Positions 50,149 to 59,572 are shown, numbered from the stretch's first letter. The stretch: DNA of 64,000 bases from Achromobacter sp. Bel (GCF_012928505.1 NZ_JABBJN010000018.1:49918-113917), one strand, 5' to 3'. Notes: generated by a model not told the origin, from the letters alone. Numbers and translations are program-made.

Positions 50149-50616
50149 CTAAGACAACTTGCGGAACATCAAGAGCAGGAGGTAGCCCTTCAATGTGAGT
50201 ATCAGACCGAGCAATGCGGCAGGCCACACCAGGGTGTCCTGCGCCACACGCGAAAGCCCCCACAACAGCAATGCCGTTGCGAACAACTTGATCAACTCAC
50301 CAGAGAGAAAGGTAAAGGGACTGGCTTTACCGGCCCGAACGCTGACAACCAGGCGCAATGCGAACAACGCATTGGGTATGAAATACGCTCCCGCCCCCGC
50401 CAGCGCCGACCAACCAGCCGCCGCCCCTCCGACAACCCCCGCAATTACTGCCGCTGCGAGCCCCATGGCGCCTTGCGCCGCCAATGCCAACAGGAGCCCG
50501 CGGCTAGCTTGAGCATTCAGCGCCGCGCGATCCGCGTCGCTAAGAACCAGAACTCTATCCATCTCGTCCTGGTCCAACAAACCCTGTTGCACATGTTGCA
50601 TCGAGTTCTGCTGCAT
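50149..50616 (-). CDS. atpI: ATP synthase assembly protein I
   Basis: 155 residues from the ATG at 50616 (GGGGAAG upstream; a TTG one codon earlier is possible). A polar N-terminal tail of about 40 residues precedes four membrane segments (LALAAQGAMGLAAAVIAGVV, AGAGAYFIPNALFALRLVV, LIKLFATALLLWGL, and LLGLILTLKGYLLLLMF). AtpI assists c-ring assembly and magnesium uptake in other bacteria. It is the first gene of the operon. Confidence 0.9.
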   Translation of the reverse strand: MQQNSMQHVQQGLLDQDEMDRVLVLSDADRAALNAQASRGLLLALAAQGAMGLAAAVIAGVVGGAAAGWSALAGAGAYFIPNALFALRLVVSVRAGKASPFTFLSGELIKLFATALLLWGLSRVAQDTLVWPAALLGLILTLKGYLLLLMFRKLS

Positions 50617-50749
50617 CAAACTTCCCCGCTGTACTTCTTGCCCCTATCAGAACCGGCGTGCCCGCACTTGAAACCTGATCCTTTGGCCCTACATAGGTCA
50701 AAGGCACCGCTTTCAGTACGCGCTAGTGCCTGGATTCAGCCTGCCCGGG

Positions 50750-50792
50750 TTCGCTTTTCAGCATTCGCTTTCCAGCTTTTGCTTTTTCAGCA
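50750..50792. repeat. Imperfect 14-15 bp tandem repeats in the atp leader
   Basis: Units TTCGCTTTTCAGCA (50750-50763), TTCGCTTTCCAGC (50764-50776) and TTTGCTTTTTCAGCA (50778-50792) follow each other. On the coding (minus) strand they read TGCTGAAAA-type units, located between the promoter and atpI in the untranslated leader. Confidence 0.65.
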
Positions 50793-50886
50793 TGCGCTTA
50801 TCTAGCGCCCTCTACCGTGCATTCCGCGTCCATCCACTGCTTACCAGCCGCCACGTGTTCTTATCCCGCAAGCGTCAAACCCGCAG

Positions 50887-50916
50887 AGTATAGCGTGATT
50901 CTTTTTGCCCAAGCAA
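50887..50916 (-). promoter_or_regulatory. atpI: Sigma-70 promoter of the atp operon
   Basis: On the minus strand TTGCTT (forward 50911-50916), an 18-base spacer and TATACT (forward 50887-50892). It lies about 270 bases upstream of atpI, leaving a long leader with the tandem repeats. The rest of the 490-bp gap to the DUF1254 gene (50917-51052) shows nothing recognisable. Confidence 0.6.
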
Positions 50917-51052
50917 ATGAACTTTCGGCGGTTTGTAAGGTGCAAACAACGGCCTGAGCGTACTAGGCACGCACCAAAAATAGGGACGCGAACGCGCTGC
51001 GGAGGCCGGCTGCGCAAGCCTTGCGCAACGGGCCGCCCCCAACCAAATAAAA

Positions 51053-51072
51053 CAGCCCCGACATCGGGGCTG
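51053..51072. terminator. Terminator-like hairpin after the DUF1254/DUF1214 gene
   Basis: CAGCCCCGA (51053-51061), loop CA, TCGGGGCTG (51064-51072). On the minus strand, where the upstream gene ends at 51111, it is followed by TTTTATTTGG. Position and T-rich tail fit a rho-independent terminator. Confidence 0.7.
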
Positions 51073-51110
51073 CTTTGTTCCGGCAGGCGGTTTCAACCGC
51101 TTGCGTTGGC

Positions 51111-52661
51111 TTAGTCTTCCTTGACCGGCGGCGGCGCCCACAAACCGTCCAGCGCCGTGTCTTGCGGCCAGTACAGGCGCAGGCTCAGCAGGAACGGGCC
51201 ATCGGCGGCCGGCGTGCTGACCCAGTTCGAACGCTTCTTCTCGCCCGGGTCGCGGCGCTGGATATAGATGTCCAGCGATCCGTCCGCGTTGTACTTCAGC
51301 GCGTCGGTGCTGCGCAGCGCGTAGCGGTTGGCGGGGTTGTCGGCAAAGCCGTGCTTGTCGTTATAGACATGCAGCGACCAGAACGCGTTGACCGGCGGCA
51401 GCTGGCCCTTGTCGAAGTGCAGCACATAGTCTTCGTTGGAATCCAGCGGGCGGCCCTTCGAATCGGCCACGGTCACCGGGTACAGCACGTCTTCCGGCGT
51501 CGGTGCGCCCAGGCCCGCGTAGGCAATGGCCGCGCGGCGCGCGTAGTCCGTGCCGTATGTGCCGATGCCCGACAGGACCGTGTTCCAGTTGTTGATCGGC
51601 GTGCCCAGGCGCGATACGCCATCGGCGATGCGGCGGCCCGCCAGCGGCTGGGCGTCGGCCAAGGCCTGCTGCACGGCCGGGCTCAAGCGGCCATAGGAGA
51701 ACGGCTGGCGGCCATCCAGGCCGATGCGACGCATGCGGTCCAGGATCGGCGAATCGTTGGCATGCGGCGGATTGTTGCGCAACACGTCGAAGAACAGCGT
51801 AAAGAACGAGGCCGCGTCCATGCTGGCCGCCTGCTCGGCCGGCGTGCCGTCGGGCAGGTTCACCGGCATCGGCAACGGCAGGCCGCTGCCGATCGGGGCG
51901 GAGCCCACGCCCGATCCGGTCTGCGGATACGCGTTGCCGCTGTAGCGACCGCCGCGCACCGGCGTGGAGGCCGTCTGCGCGACCAGCGGCGCAGCGGTCA
52001 TGCCGGCCTGGAGCTGGTTCACCGCGGCGTAGTCCTGCGGACCGCCGGTCTGCGTCCAGCCGATCAGCCAGCCGGTCGAGGTCGGGCTGCGGATCACATC
52101 AATGCCGGCGGGCACGCTGCCCTGCCAGTTGGGGCCGACGATGGCAAAGGATTGCGGGCCGGGGCCGTTGGTGCGGGTGCCGCGCGAGGCGAACACATCG
52201 CTCCACATATCCAGCGCAGACAGCACCGAATAGCGTCCGCCCGTGTCGGGCAGGTTCACGATCAGCGGCGCCTGCGACACGTCGAACCACAGGCTGGAGT
52301 ACAGCGCGTCGGCGCTGGGCCACGGCGTATCGGCGGCGCGCGGGTCGGGGAACGCCGTCTTGTGGCCGAACTGGTTCACCGGGGCGCGGCCGTCCAACGG
52401 GCTTTGCACGGCAGTGGCCTTGCGGCGCGCCAGTTCCATCAGCACCATGGGATAGGCGTAGACATAGGCGTCGATGGCCGTGTCGCGCAGTTCCTGCTCG
52501 CTCATCTGCGGCGCGGCAGTCGAGGCGGGATAAGGCGTTTCGGACACCAGGCGCAGCGTGGACTGCGGCGATTGAGCCTGAGTGGCGGTCATGAAGCAGG
52601 CGCTCAGCGCTCCCGCAAGGACCGCGGCGGACCACCGGCGATTGGCGATAAAAGTACGCAT
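51111..52661 (-). CDS. Exported DUF1254/DUF1214 domain protein
   Basis: 516 residues. Signal peptide to about residue 30 (AAVLAGALSACFMTATQAQ). The DUF1254 part (about 55-190) contains DAYVYAYPMVLMELARRKAT, the segment VNQFGHKTAFPDPRAADTPW and the conserved LYSSLWFDVSQAPLIVNLPD. The DUF1214 part (about 390-500) has VLHFDKGQLPPVNAFWSLHV and the final LLSLRLYWPQ. Function is not established for the family; members are exported and widespread in environmental bacteria. It stands alone, with its own terminator. Confidence 0.88.
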   Translation of the reverse strand: MRTFIANRRWSAAVLAGALSACFMTATQAQSPQSTLRLVSETPYPASTAAPQMSEQELRDTAIDAYVYAYPMVLMELARRKATAVQSPLDGRAPVNQFGHKTAFPDPRAADTPWPSADALYSSLWFDVSQAPLIVNLPDTGGRYSVLSALDMWSDVFASRGTRTNGPGPQSFAIVGPNWQGSVPAGIDVIRSPTSTGWLIGWTQTGGPQDYAAVNQLQAGMTAAPLVAQTASTPVRGGRYSGNAYPQTGSGVGSAPIGSGLPLPMPVNLPDGTPAEQAASMDAASFFTLFFDVLRNNPPHANDSPILDRMRRIGLDGRQPFSYGRLSPAVQQALADAQPLAGRRIADGVSRLGTPINNWNTVLSGIGTYGTDYARRAAIAYAGLGAPTPEDVLYPVTVADSKGRPLDSNEDYVLHFDKGQLPPVNAFWSLHVYNDKHGFADNPANRYALRSTDALKYNADGSLDIYIQRRDPGEKKRSNWVSTPAADGPFLLSLRLYWPQDTALDGLWAPPPVKED

Positions 52662-52842
52662 GCAAGGCTCCTTCTTGATTTTGTTTGCAAGCGAGCCGCC
52701 GCGCGGGACTTGCCAGGTTGGGCAAGCCGCTCTGGCGCGGCACCTCTTGATGACGCCTAATCAGGATAGGGAAGAAGTCTGCAACAAGGTGCTGCCCAGA
52801 CGTTTCAAGGCGCAACGGGAAAACCCGTATTCGGCGCCCATG

Positions 52843-52866
52843 AAAAACGCGCCCTGCCGGGCGCGT
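52843..52866 (-). terminator. Rho-independent terminator of the enoyl-CoA hydratase gene
   Basis: Stem ACGCGCCC (52847-52854), loop TGCC, GGGCGCGT (52859-52866). On the minus strand the stem is followed by TTTTT (52843-52847 complement). It lies about 50 bases after the hydratase stop codon. Confidence 0.85.
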
Positions 52867-52914
52867 CGGGTGGATCAGCACTTGCACACGCCGCTTGCGC
52901 GGACGTAACAAGGC

Positions 52915-53691
52915 TTAACGGTGTTTAAAGTCCGGTTTGCGCTTTTCGGTGAAGGCCGCCATGCCTTCTTTCTGGTCTTCGGTGGCGAACAGCGAATGGA
53001 AGACGCGGCGTTCGAACAGCAAGCCTTCGTTCAGCGAGCTTTCGAACGCGCGGTTCACGCATTCCTTGGCCATCATCACGGACGGCAGCGACATCGACGC
53101 GATGACAGTGGCGGCATCCAGCGCCTCTTCCATCAGCTTGTCGGCGGCGACCACGCGCGACACCAGGCCGGCGCGTTCCGCTTCTTCGGCACCCATCATG
53201 CGGGCGGTCAGCGCCAGGTCCATGGCCTTGGCCTTGCCCACCGCGCGCGGCAGGCGCTGCGTGCCGCCAGCGCCCGGGATCACGCCCAGCTTGATTTCCG
53301 GCTGGCCGAACTTGGCGGTGTCGGCGGCGATGATGATGTCGCACATCATGGCCAGTTCGCAGCCGCCGCCCAGGGCGTAGCCGGCGACCGCGGCGATCAC
53401 GGGCTTCCTGATGCGCTTCAAGGTTTCCCAGTTGCGGGAGATGTAATCGCTGCCGTACACGTCCATGTACGACCAGTCTTTCATCGCGCCGATGTCAGCG
53501 CCTGCAGCAAAGGCCTTTTCGCTGCCGGTGATGACCACGCAGCCGATGTCGGCGTTCGCCTCGAACGCCAGCAGCGCTGCGCCGAGCTCGTCCATCAGTT
53601 GATCGTTCAGGGCATTGAGCGCCTTGGGGCGGTTCAACGTCAGCAGGCCGACGCGGCCCCGGGTTTCGACCAGTACAAACGACTCGCTCAT
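52915..53691 (-). CDS. Enoyl-CoA hydratase (short-chain, crotonase)
   Basis: 258 residues from the ATG at 53691, the canonical length. [34 protein letters not shown] (oxyanion hole, about 61-74), [20 protein letters not shown] (about 97-116), and [20 protein letters not shown] with the catalytic Glu of the E-x-x-x-G-x-x-P-G pattern. It hydrates trans-2-enoyl-CoA in fatty-acid or amino-acid degradation. It is monocistronic and divergent from the M61 peptidase gene, whose start is only 28 bp away. Confidence 0.94.
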   Translation of the reverse strand: MSESFVLVETRGRVGLLTLNRPKALNALNDQLMDELGAALLAFEANADIGCVVITGSEKAFAAGADIGAMKDWSYMDVYGSDYISRNWETLKRIRKPVIAAVAGYALGGGCELAMMCDIIIAADTAKFGQPEIKLGVIPGAGGTQRLPRAVGKAKAMDLALTARMMGAEEAERAGLVSRVVAADKLMEEALDAATVIASMSLPSVMMAKECVNRAFESSLNEGLLFERRVFHSLFATEDQKEGMAAFTEKRKPDFKHR

Positions 53692-53719
53692 TGAATGTCT
53701 CCAGTAATAAGATAGAAGC

Positions 53720-55495
53720 ATGAAAAAACCAGATGCCGCTTTTCCGATACTTTACCGCCTTGCGCCGTTCGATCCGGCAGGACACCGCTACCGGATAACC
53801 CTAACCGTCGACGCGCCCTCTCCGGAAGGCCAGCGCCTGTCGCTGCCGGCGTGGATTCCGGGCAGCTACCTGATCCGTGACTTTTCGCGCCAGATCGAAT
53901 CCCTGTCGGCGCATGCCGGCACGCGGCGCGTGAATGTCGACAAAATCGACAACCACACCTGGCAGGCCGCGCCCTGCGACGGGCCGCTTCGGATTGAGTA
54001 CGAGGTCTACGCCTGGGACCTGTCGGTGCGCGGCGCGCATCTGGACGAAAGCCACGGTTTCTTCAATGGCACCAGCGTGTTCCTGCGCGTGCATGGCCAG
54101 GACCACCTGCCCTGCCTCCTGGACCTGGCGCCGCCGCGCGGGCTGGACGGCTGGAAGGTCTACACCAGCCTGCCGGAAGCCCGCGGCCACCGAGGCGCCG
54201 CCCGCCGCCACGGGTTCGGCCTGTACCTGGCGCCCGACTACGACGCGCTGATCGATCACCCCGTGGAAATGGGCACGCCGCATGTGGCGACCTTCACCGC
54301 CCACGGCGCGGAACACGAACTGGTGTTCACGGGCGTGACGCCGAACCTGGACCTGGCCCGCATCACGGGCGACGTGAAGAAGATCTGTGAAACGCAGATC
54401 GAATTCTTCGAACCCCGCACCAAGCGCGCGCCCTTCCTGGACAGCACCGACCGCTACGTCTTCATGACCATGGTGACCGGCGACGGCTACGGCGGCCTGG
54501 AGCATCGCGCCAGCACCGCGCTGATGACCGCGCGCAAGGACCTGCCAGTGGTGGGCCAGCAAGGCCAGGGGGAAGGCTACCGCGGCTTTCTGGGCCTGGT
54601 CAGCCACGAGTACTTCCATACCTGGAACGTCAAGCGCATCAAGCCGCAGGCCTTCGCCCCGTACCACCTTGACCAGCCCGACCTGACGCGCCTGCTGTGG
54701 GTGTTCGAAGGCTTCACCTCCTATTACGATGACCTGCTGCTATTGCGCTCGGGCGCGATCACGCAGTCCGACTACCTGCGCCTGCTGGCCAAGACCATCA
54801 CCAGTGTGGCCCGCACGCCGGGCCGCGCGAAGCAATCGGTGGCGGAAAGCTCGTTCGACGCGTGGACGCGCTATTACAAGCAGGACGAGAACTCACCCAA
54901 CGCGCTGGTCAGCTACTACACCAAGGGTGCGCTGGTGGCGCTGGGCCTGGACTTGCTGATCCGCCGCGACAGCGCCGGCCGCCACTCGCTGGACGACGTG
55001 ATGCGCCTGCTGTGGGAGCGCTATGGGCGCGACTTCTATCAAGGCCATCCGCAGGGCCTGCCCGAAGACGCCTTGCCCAAGCTGATCCAGGAGGCCACCG
55101 GCGTGGACACCCGCCGCTTCATCGCGCGCCATGCCTACGGCACGGCCGATGTGCCGCTGGCCGAACTGCTGGCCGCCGAAGGCATCACGATGCAATGGAA
55201 GACGGCGGCCAACATCCCGTCGCTGGACGTGCGCACGCGCAAGCAAGGCGACTCGCTGCTGCTTGCCACCGTGCTGGAGGGCGGCGCGGGGCACCACGCC
55301 GGTCTGTCGGCGGGCGATGTGCTGGTGGCGGTGGATGGCCTGCGGGTGGATGCGCCCGCCGGCCTGGACCTGCTGCTGGCGCAGTACCGACCCGGCGACC
55401 GCGTGACGGTGCATGTGTTCCGCCGCGACGAACTGCGCGCCTTCCGCGCGAAACTGCGCGCCCCCGAAGCGCTGGATTGCGTGCTGACGATGTAG
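53720..55495 (+). CDS. M61-family aminopeptidase with C-terminal PDZ domain
   Basis: 591 residues, no signal peptide. An N-terminal beta-rich domain (about 1-170) precedes the zinc site: [20 protein letters not shown], with HEYFH at residues 296-300 and the third ligand Glu about 330 in [14 protein letters not shown]. The substrate-binding [10 protein letters not shown] lies upstream, and a PDZ domain (about 500-575; [20 protein letters not shown]) ends the protein. Known M61 members are glycyl or acidic-residue aminopeptidases. The promoter must overlap that of the divergent hydratase gene. Confidence 0.92.
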   Translation: MKKPDAAFPILYRLAPFDPAGHRYRITLTVDAPSPEGQRLSLPAWIPGSYLIRDFSRQIESLSAHAGTRRVNVDKIDNHTWQAAPCDGPLRIEYEVYAWDLSVRGAHLDESHGFFNGTSVFLRVHGQDHLPCLLDLAPPRGLDGWKVYTSLPEARGHRGAARRHGFGLYLAPDYDALIDHPVEMGTPHVATFTAHGAEHELVFTGVTPNLDLARITGDVKKICETQIEFFEPRTKRAPFLDSTDRYVFMTMVTGDGYGGLEHRASTALMTARKDLPVVGQQGQGEGYRGFLGLVSHEYFHTWNVKRIKPQAFAPYHLDQPDLTRLLWVFEGFTSYYDDLLLLRSGAITQSDYLRLLAKTITSVARTPGRAKQSVAESSFDAWTRYYKQDENSPNALVSYYTKGALVALGLDLLIRRDSAGRHSLDDVMRLLWERYGRDFYQGHPQGLPEDALPKLIQEATGVDTRRFIARHAYGTADVPLAELLAAEGITMQWKTAANIPSLDVRTRKQGDSLLLATVLEGGAGHHAGLSAGDVLVAVDGLRVDAPAGLDLLLAQYRPGDRVTVHVFRRDELRAFRAKLRAPEALDCVLTM

Positions 55496-55518
55496 CGCGG
55501 CGCCGCCGGCGGCTTGGG

Positions 55519-55540
55519 ACAGGGGCCGGCCGGCCCCTGT
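55519..55540. other. Perfect 22-bp palindrome between convergent genes
   Basis: The sequence from 55519 to 55540 (ACAGGGGCCGG and its exact complement) is a perfect palindrome, touching the tctC stop codon at 55541 and 23 bases after the M61 stop codon. No T-run follows on either strand. It can still form a strong hairpin at the end of both messages and so act as a terminator aid. Confidence 0.5.
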
Positions 55541-56503
55541 TCAATTCACCTTGGCCCCCGAGGCATCCACCGCTTTTTTCCAGGCGCCCAGTTCGCGGTC
55601 GATATGGCTGGCGAACTCAGCCGGCGTCGAACCCACGGTTTCATAGCCATAGCCCGCCAGTTGCTGCTTCAACGCCGGCAGCGCCACGGCGTCGGCGATA
55701 GCGCGGCTTAACGCGTTGACGACGTCGGGCGGCGTGCCCGCCGGCGCCAGCACCCCGTACCAGCCGTTCACCACGAAGCCCGGCACGCTTTCCGCTACCG
55801 TCGGCACCTCGGGCAGCAAGGGCGAGCGGCGCTCGCCCGTCACCGCGATCGCCTTCAGCTTGCCCGCCTGCACCTGCGGCAACGACGTGGAGATGCTGTC
55901 GAACATCAGCGACACCTCGCCGCCCAGCAGGGCGACGACCGCCGGGCCGCTGCCTTTGTACGGCACGTGCATCATGTCCACGCCTGTCTGGCGCTTGAAC
56001 ATCTCGGCAGCCAGGTGGCTGGTATTGCCATTGCCCGCCGAGGCGAAACTGAGCTTGCCGGGATGGCTCTTGCCGTAGGCGATCAGTTCCGAAATGGTGT
56101 TGGCCGGCGTGGACAAGGGAGCGGCCACCAGCATGGGCAACGTCGCCACCAGCGAGACCGGCGCGAAGTCGCGGCGGGTGTCGTAGGGCAACGACGGGTA
56201 CAGGCTGGGATTGATGGCGTGCGCGGCCAACACCATCAGCAAGGTATAACCGTCGGGTTTGGCGCGGGCCAGTTGCGCGGACGCGATGGCGCCCCCCGCG
56301 CCCGGCTTGTATTCCAGCACCACGGGCTGGCCCCACTTTTTCTGCAGTTCCGCGCCCAGTGGCCGGGCCAGCATGTCTGCGCTGCCGCCCGGCGGATACG
56401 GGATCAGCAACGTGACCGGCTTGTCCGGGTATACGGGCGCGGCCGCTACGGCGCCCGGGGACAGGACGCCGAGCGACGCGGCGATCAGAAGGGAACGGAT
56501 CAT
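55541..56503 (-). CDS. Bug-family (TctC-like) periplasmic solute receptor
   Basis: 320 residues from the ATG at 56503 (AAGGAG upstream). Signal peptide to about residue 20 (ending GAVAA). YPDKPVTLLIPYPPGGSADM opens the fold (the PPGG loop binds the carboxylate), then LVLEYKPGAGGAIASAQLAR, YTLLMVLAAHAINPSLY and HVPYKGSGPAVVALLGGEV, all Bug hallmarks. Bug proteins catch dicarboxylates, aromatic acids or similar solutes. No TctA/TctB membrane genes are in this operon, a common situation for Bug receptors. Confidence 0.92.
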   Translation of the reverse strand: MIRSLLIAASLGVLSPGAVAAAPVYPDKPVTLLIPYPPGGSADMLARPLGAELQKKWGQPVVLEYKPGAGGAIASAQLARAKPDGYTLLMVLAAHAINPSLYPSLPYDTRRDFAPVSLVATLPMLVAAPLSTPANTISELIAYGKSHPGKLSFASAGNGNTSHLAAEMFKRQTGVDMMHVPYKGSGPAVVALLGGEVSLMFDSISTSLPQVQAGKLKAIAVTGERRSPLLPEVPTVAESVPGFVVNGWYGVLAPAGTPPDVVNALSRAIADAVALPALKQQLAGYGYETVGSTPAEFASHIDRELGAWKKAVDASGAKVN

Positions 56504-56540
56504 CAGGGGTCTCCTTGGCCCGAAGGCGGGCGTCAACCTG

Positions 56541-57239
56541 TCAGGCGTAGCGCGGGGCGCCCGCCGGGTCCAGCACGATGACGCGCGGCGTCTTCGGGAA
56601 GTGCAGCGGCGCATCGGTCACGGAACGCAGGAAGGCCGCGCTGACGCCCGCCTTCATGGCGTGGACGTTCAGGCCGCCGGGCGTCACGTCGATCACCGCC
56701 AGGTCGGTGTAGATGCGCGTCACCACGCCCTTGCCGGTCAGCGGATAGGTGCATTGCCGAAGCACCTTGGGCGCGCCGTCGCGGCCGCGGTGCTCCATCG
56801 TGACCAGCACCTGTTTGGCGCCCACGGCCAGATCCATCGCGCCGCCCACGGCGGGAATGGCGTCGGCGGCGTCGGTCTTCCAGTTGGCCAGGTCGCCGGA
56901 TTCGGACACCTGGAAGGCACCCAGCACGGCGTAGTCGAGATGGCCGCCGCGCATCATCGCGAACGAGACGGTGTGTTCGGTGATGGACGCGCCGTCCAGC
57001 AGCGTGATCGGCTGGCGGCTGGCGTTGATCAGATCCGGGTCCACGTTGTCGCCGCTGGCGGCGGGACCCATGCCCAGAATGCCGTTTTCGCTATGCAGCA
57101 GGATGTCCTTGTCGGTCGGCAGGTAGTCGCCCACCAGCGTCGGCATGCCGATGCCCAGGTTGACGATGGAGCCATCGGGGATGTCGCTGGCCAGCAGCTC
57201 TGCGATCTGCTGGCGGGTCAAGCCGGTGATGTCTTGCAT
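56541..57239 (-). CDS. 3-oxoacid (succinyl-CoA:3-ketoacid / 3-oxoadipate) CoA-transferase, subunit B
   Basis: 232 residues. GSIVNLGIGMPTLVGDYLP and LHSENGILGMGPAASGDN, where the Glu in SENG is the catalytic residue that forms the CoA thioester. GGAMDLAVGAKQVLVTMEH is the second conserved segment. It forms a heterotetramer with subunit A, whose gene ends 1 base upstream. The presence of a likely pcaD gene nearby makes 3-oxoadipate a candidate substrate; acetoacetate is equally possible. Confidence 0.88.
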   Translation of the reverse strand: MQDITGLTRQQIAELLASDIPDGSIVNLGIGMPTLVGDYLPTDKDILLHSENGILGMGPAASGDNVDPDLINASRQPITLLDGASITEHTVSFAMMRGGHLDYAVLGAFQVSESGDLANWKTDAADAIPAVGGAMDLAVGAKQVLVTMEHRGRDGAPKVLRQCTYPLTGKGVVTRIYTDLAVIDVTPGGLNVHAMKAGVSAAFLRSVTDAPLHFPKTPRVIVLDPAGAPRYA

Positions 57240-57240
57240 G

Positions 57241-57906
57241 TCAGGCCTCCACCCGCACCACGGATTTCACGAAAATGCCTTGCGTCATGACCTGCTCGGG
57301 CACGAACGTACCCAGCGGCACGACCTCGTCGACCTGCGCGATGGCGTGGCCGGCGGCCATGCACATCACCGGGTTGAAGTTGCGCGCCGCGTGCCGGTAC
57401 ATCAGGTTGCCCCAGCGGTCGCCCAGATGAGCGCGGATCAGCGCGTAATCGCCGCGCAGGGGATGCTCCAGCACATAGCCCACGCCGTCGATCACTTCCT
57501 GGCGCCGGCCCGCGGCCAGCTCGGTGCCGTAGCCGGTGGGCGTGTAGAACGGCCCCAGCCCCGCGCCCGCGGCGCGCAGCCGTTCGGCGAGCGTGCCCTG
57601 CGGCACGCATTCCAGCTCCACCTCGCCAGCGCGGAACGCGCGCGCAAACGCATCGGAATTGGGCGGACGCGGATGCGAGCAGATGATCTTGCGGACCTGC
57701 TTGCGGATCAACAGTGCGGCGATGCCGCGCTCGAACGTGCCGGCGTTGTTCGAGATGATGGTCAGGTCGCGCCGGCCCGATTCCGCCAGGCGCTGCAGCA
57801 GTTCGTAAGGCACGCCCGCTTCGCCGAAGCCGCCCACCAGCACGGAGGCGCCGTCGGGAATCACCGCCACGGCCTCGGCCATGGATGCTTGGATCTTGTC
57901 GATCAC
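57241..57906 (-). CDS. 3-oxoacid CoA-transferase, subunit A
   Basis: 221 residues. The SCOT alpha signature VLVGGFGEAGVPYELLQRLA (about 22-41) and LTIISNNAGTFERGIAALL are present, and LIRAHLGDRWGNLMYRHAAR matches the central conserved part. The A and B genes are adjacent and in frame order, and lie between two Bug receptor genes, forming one operon with 1-2 bp spacing to its neighbours on the upstream side. Confidence 0.9.
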   Translation of the reverse strand: MIDKIQASMAEAVAVIPDGASVLVGGFGEAGVPYELLQRLAESGRRDLTIISNNAGTFERGIAALLIRKQVRKIICSHPRPPNSDAFARAFRAGEVELECVPQGTLAERLRAAGAGLGPFYTPTGYGTELAAGRRQEVIDGVGYVLEHPLRGDYALIRAHLGDRWGNLMYRHAARNFNPVMCMAAGHAIAQVDEVVPLGTFVPEQVMTQGIFVKSVVRVEA

Positions 57907-57908
57907 GT

Positions 57909-58877
57909 CTATTGCTCCTGCGCCAGTCCGGCCGTGTCCACGATCTGTTTCCAGCGAGCGCGCTCCTTGCCGATGAACGCTGCGAATTCGGCGGGGGTGT
58001 TGCCGCCCGCCTGCCCGCCCATGGCCTTGAAGCGGTCGCTGATTTCGGGGCTCTGCACGACGTCGCGCGTGGCGGCGTAGAGCTTGCCGACGACGTCTTC
58101 CGGCGTGCCGGCAGGCGCGACCAGCCCGAACCAGGCGGTCACCACCATGTCCTTCACGCCGGCCTCGGCCATGGTCGGCACGTCCGGCAGCTCGGCCAGC
58201 CGGCGATCGCTGGTGACGGCCAGCGCGCGCAGCTTGCCGGACTGGATGAACGGCATCGAGCTGGGCAGGTTGTCGATCATGAACGTGAACTGCTGGCCCA
58301 GCAGCGCGGCCACCGCGGGGCCCGCGCCCTTGTAGGGCACATGCGTGCCAGGGATGCCGGCGCGCTGCTTGAAGAGTTCGGCAGACAGGTGCGGCGACTG
58401 CCCCGCGCCGGAACTGCCGAACGACACCTTGGCCGGGTCCTTCCTGGCCAAGGCCAGCAGGTCGGCGACCGTTCGAGCGGGCGAGGCTTCGTTCACGACC
58501 AGCACGTTGGGCACGGAAATCACCAGCGTCACGGGCGCGAAGTCGGCGGGCGTGTAGGGCAGCGTCTTGTACAGCGCGTAGTTAATCGCGTTGGGGCCGA
58601 TGTTGCCCATCAGCAAGGTGTAGCCATCGGGCTTGGCGCGCGCCATCGTCTGGGCGCCGATGATGCCGGCGGCGCCCGCGCGGTTTTCCACGATGACCTG
58701 CTGCCCCAGCCGGGTGCCCAGCTTGTCGGCGATCAGGCGCGCGGCGATGTCGGTAGTGCCGCCGGGCGCGGCCGGAACGATGAGGGTGATCGGCCGTTCA
58801 GGCCAGGCGGCATGGGCCTGGCTTGCCAGGGCGAATGCCACCGCGCCGGCAGCCAGCCAGCGATGCGCGTGCAACAT
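57909..58877 (-). CDS. Bug-family (TctC-like) periplasmic solute receptor
   Basis: 322 residues. GGGAGAC precedes the ATG. Signal peptide to about residue 23. WPERPITLIVPAAPGGTTDI (PGG loop), VIVENRAGAAGIIGAQTMAR, YTLLMGNIGPNAINYALYK and HVPYKGAGPAVAALLGQQF are Bug motifs. It is the first gene of the operon, directly followed (2 bp) by CoA-transferase subunit A. A palindrome that may be an operator lies just upstream. Confidence 0.92.
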   Translation of the reverse strand: MLHAHRWLAAGAVAFALASQAHAAWPERPITLIVPAAPGGTTDIAARLIADKLGTRLGQQVIVENRAGAAGIIGAQTMARAKPDGYTLLMGNIGPNAINYALYKTLPYTPADFAPVTLVISVPNVLVVNEASPARTVADLLALARKDPAKVSFGSSGAGQSPHLSAELFKQRAGIPGTHVPYKGAGPAVAALLGQQFTFMIDNLPSSMPFIQSGKLRALAVTSDRRLAELPDVPTMAEAGVKDMVVTAWFGLVAPAGTPEDVVGKLYAATRDVVQSPEISDRFKAMGGQAGGNTPAEFAAFIGKERARWKQIVDTAGLAQEQ

Positions 58878-58892
58878 GCTTGTCTCCCGACG

Positions 58893-58909
58893 TGATCATT
58901 GATTGATCA
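58893..58909. promoter_or_regulatory. Candidate operator upstream of the Bug/CoA-transferase operon
   Basis: TGATCA (58893-58898), TTGAT, TGATCA (58904-58909): two copies of a self-complementary hexamer, together a 6-5-6 inverted repeat, 16-32 bases upstream of the first gene's ATG. TGATCA-type half-sites occur in GntR-family operators. The regulator gene is not identified in the window. Confidence 0.45.
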
Positions 58910-59007
58910 ACTTGTGGAGACAGAGTGTGGGCGCGGCGGGGGCAAATGCCTATTCTGCAATCTGGAGGGCGGCCTTCGCCTGAGGTGAACGCCGCCCCAC
59001 CTGCGCG

Positions 59008-59550
59008 CTACGGCTGGCGGCGGATGACGCTATTGGCGTACATCGGGCCTTGCACCAGATGGCCGGTCATGACGTTGGTCTGATAACGCTGCATGACGCC
59101 ACCCAGCGTCGTGGGGTCCAACAGCGCGCGCATCGTCGCGAAACCCGCCGAGTCCACGCGCGCCGGGGCACCGCCTTTGGGATAAAGGGCGCGCTTGCTG
59201 TCTTCCATCGGCGCTTGCAGCACGCCGCCGCTGGCAGTCAGGTCCAGCACCAGCTTGCCGTCGCGCACCCGCGCCGACCCGGAGGCGCCCAGCTCGGCGT
59301 CGTCCAGCAGCAGGCTGCCGGTCAGCGCGTAGTCGCCCGTGGGCAGCGGCTGCACATAGAGACGCAGGGTGTAGGGCGGTTCTCCCTGACCGTCGTCGAT
59401 CGTCCAGCGGTACTCGCCGGCAGACAAGATGGGGGACGCCGCGGCCGCCTGCGGGGTGGGCGCAGCCGGTGCGGCTTGCGCCGGCAAGCCCGCGCACAAC
59501 GCAACGCCGAAGGCAGCGGCGCGCAGCGCCTGTTGCAAGGAAATCTTCAT
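59008..59550 (-). CDS. Exported protein of unknown function, downstream of the TonB receptor
   Basis: 180 residues. Signal peptide to about residue 26 (ending GLPAQA). The mature part begins with an Ala/Pro-rich stretch (about 27-41) and then beta-strand-like segments (GEYRWTIDDGQGE, YTLRLYVQPLPTGDYALTGS), perhaps a small lipocalin-like or beta-sandwich fold. No cysteine after the signal, so not a lipoprotein. It starts 22 bp after the TonB receptor gene and shares its message, so it may assist iron-chelate uptake; this is inferred only from position. Confidence 0.7.
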   Translation of the reverse strand: MKISLQQALRAAAFGVALCAGLPAQAAPAAPTPQAAAASPILSAGEYRWTIDDGQGEPPYTLRLYVQPLPTGDYALTGSLLLDDAELGASGSARVRDGKLVLDLTASGGVLQAPMEDSKRALYPKGGAPARVDSAGFATMRALLDPTTLGGVMQRYQTNVMTGHLVQGPMYANSVIRRQP

Positions 59551-59572
59551 CGCTTTTCTCCTGAGGGTTCGA

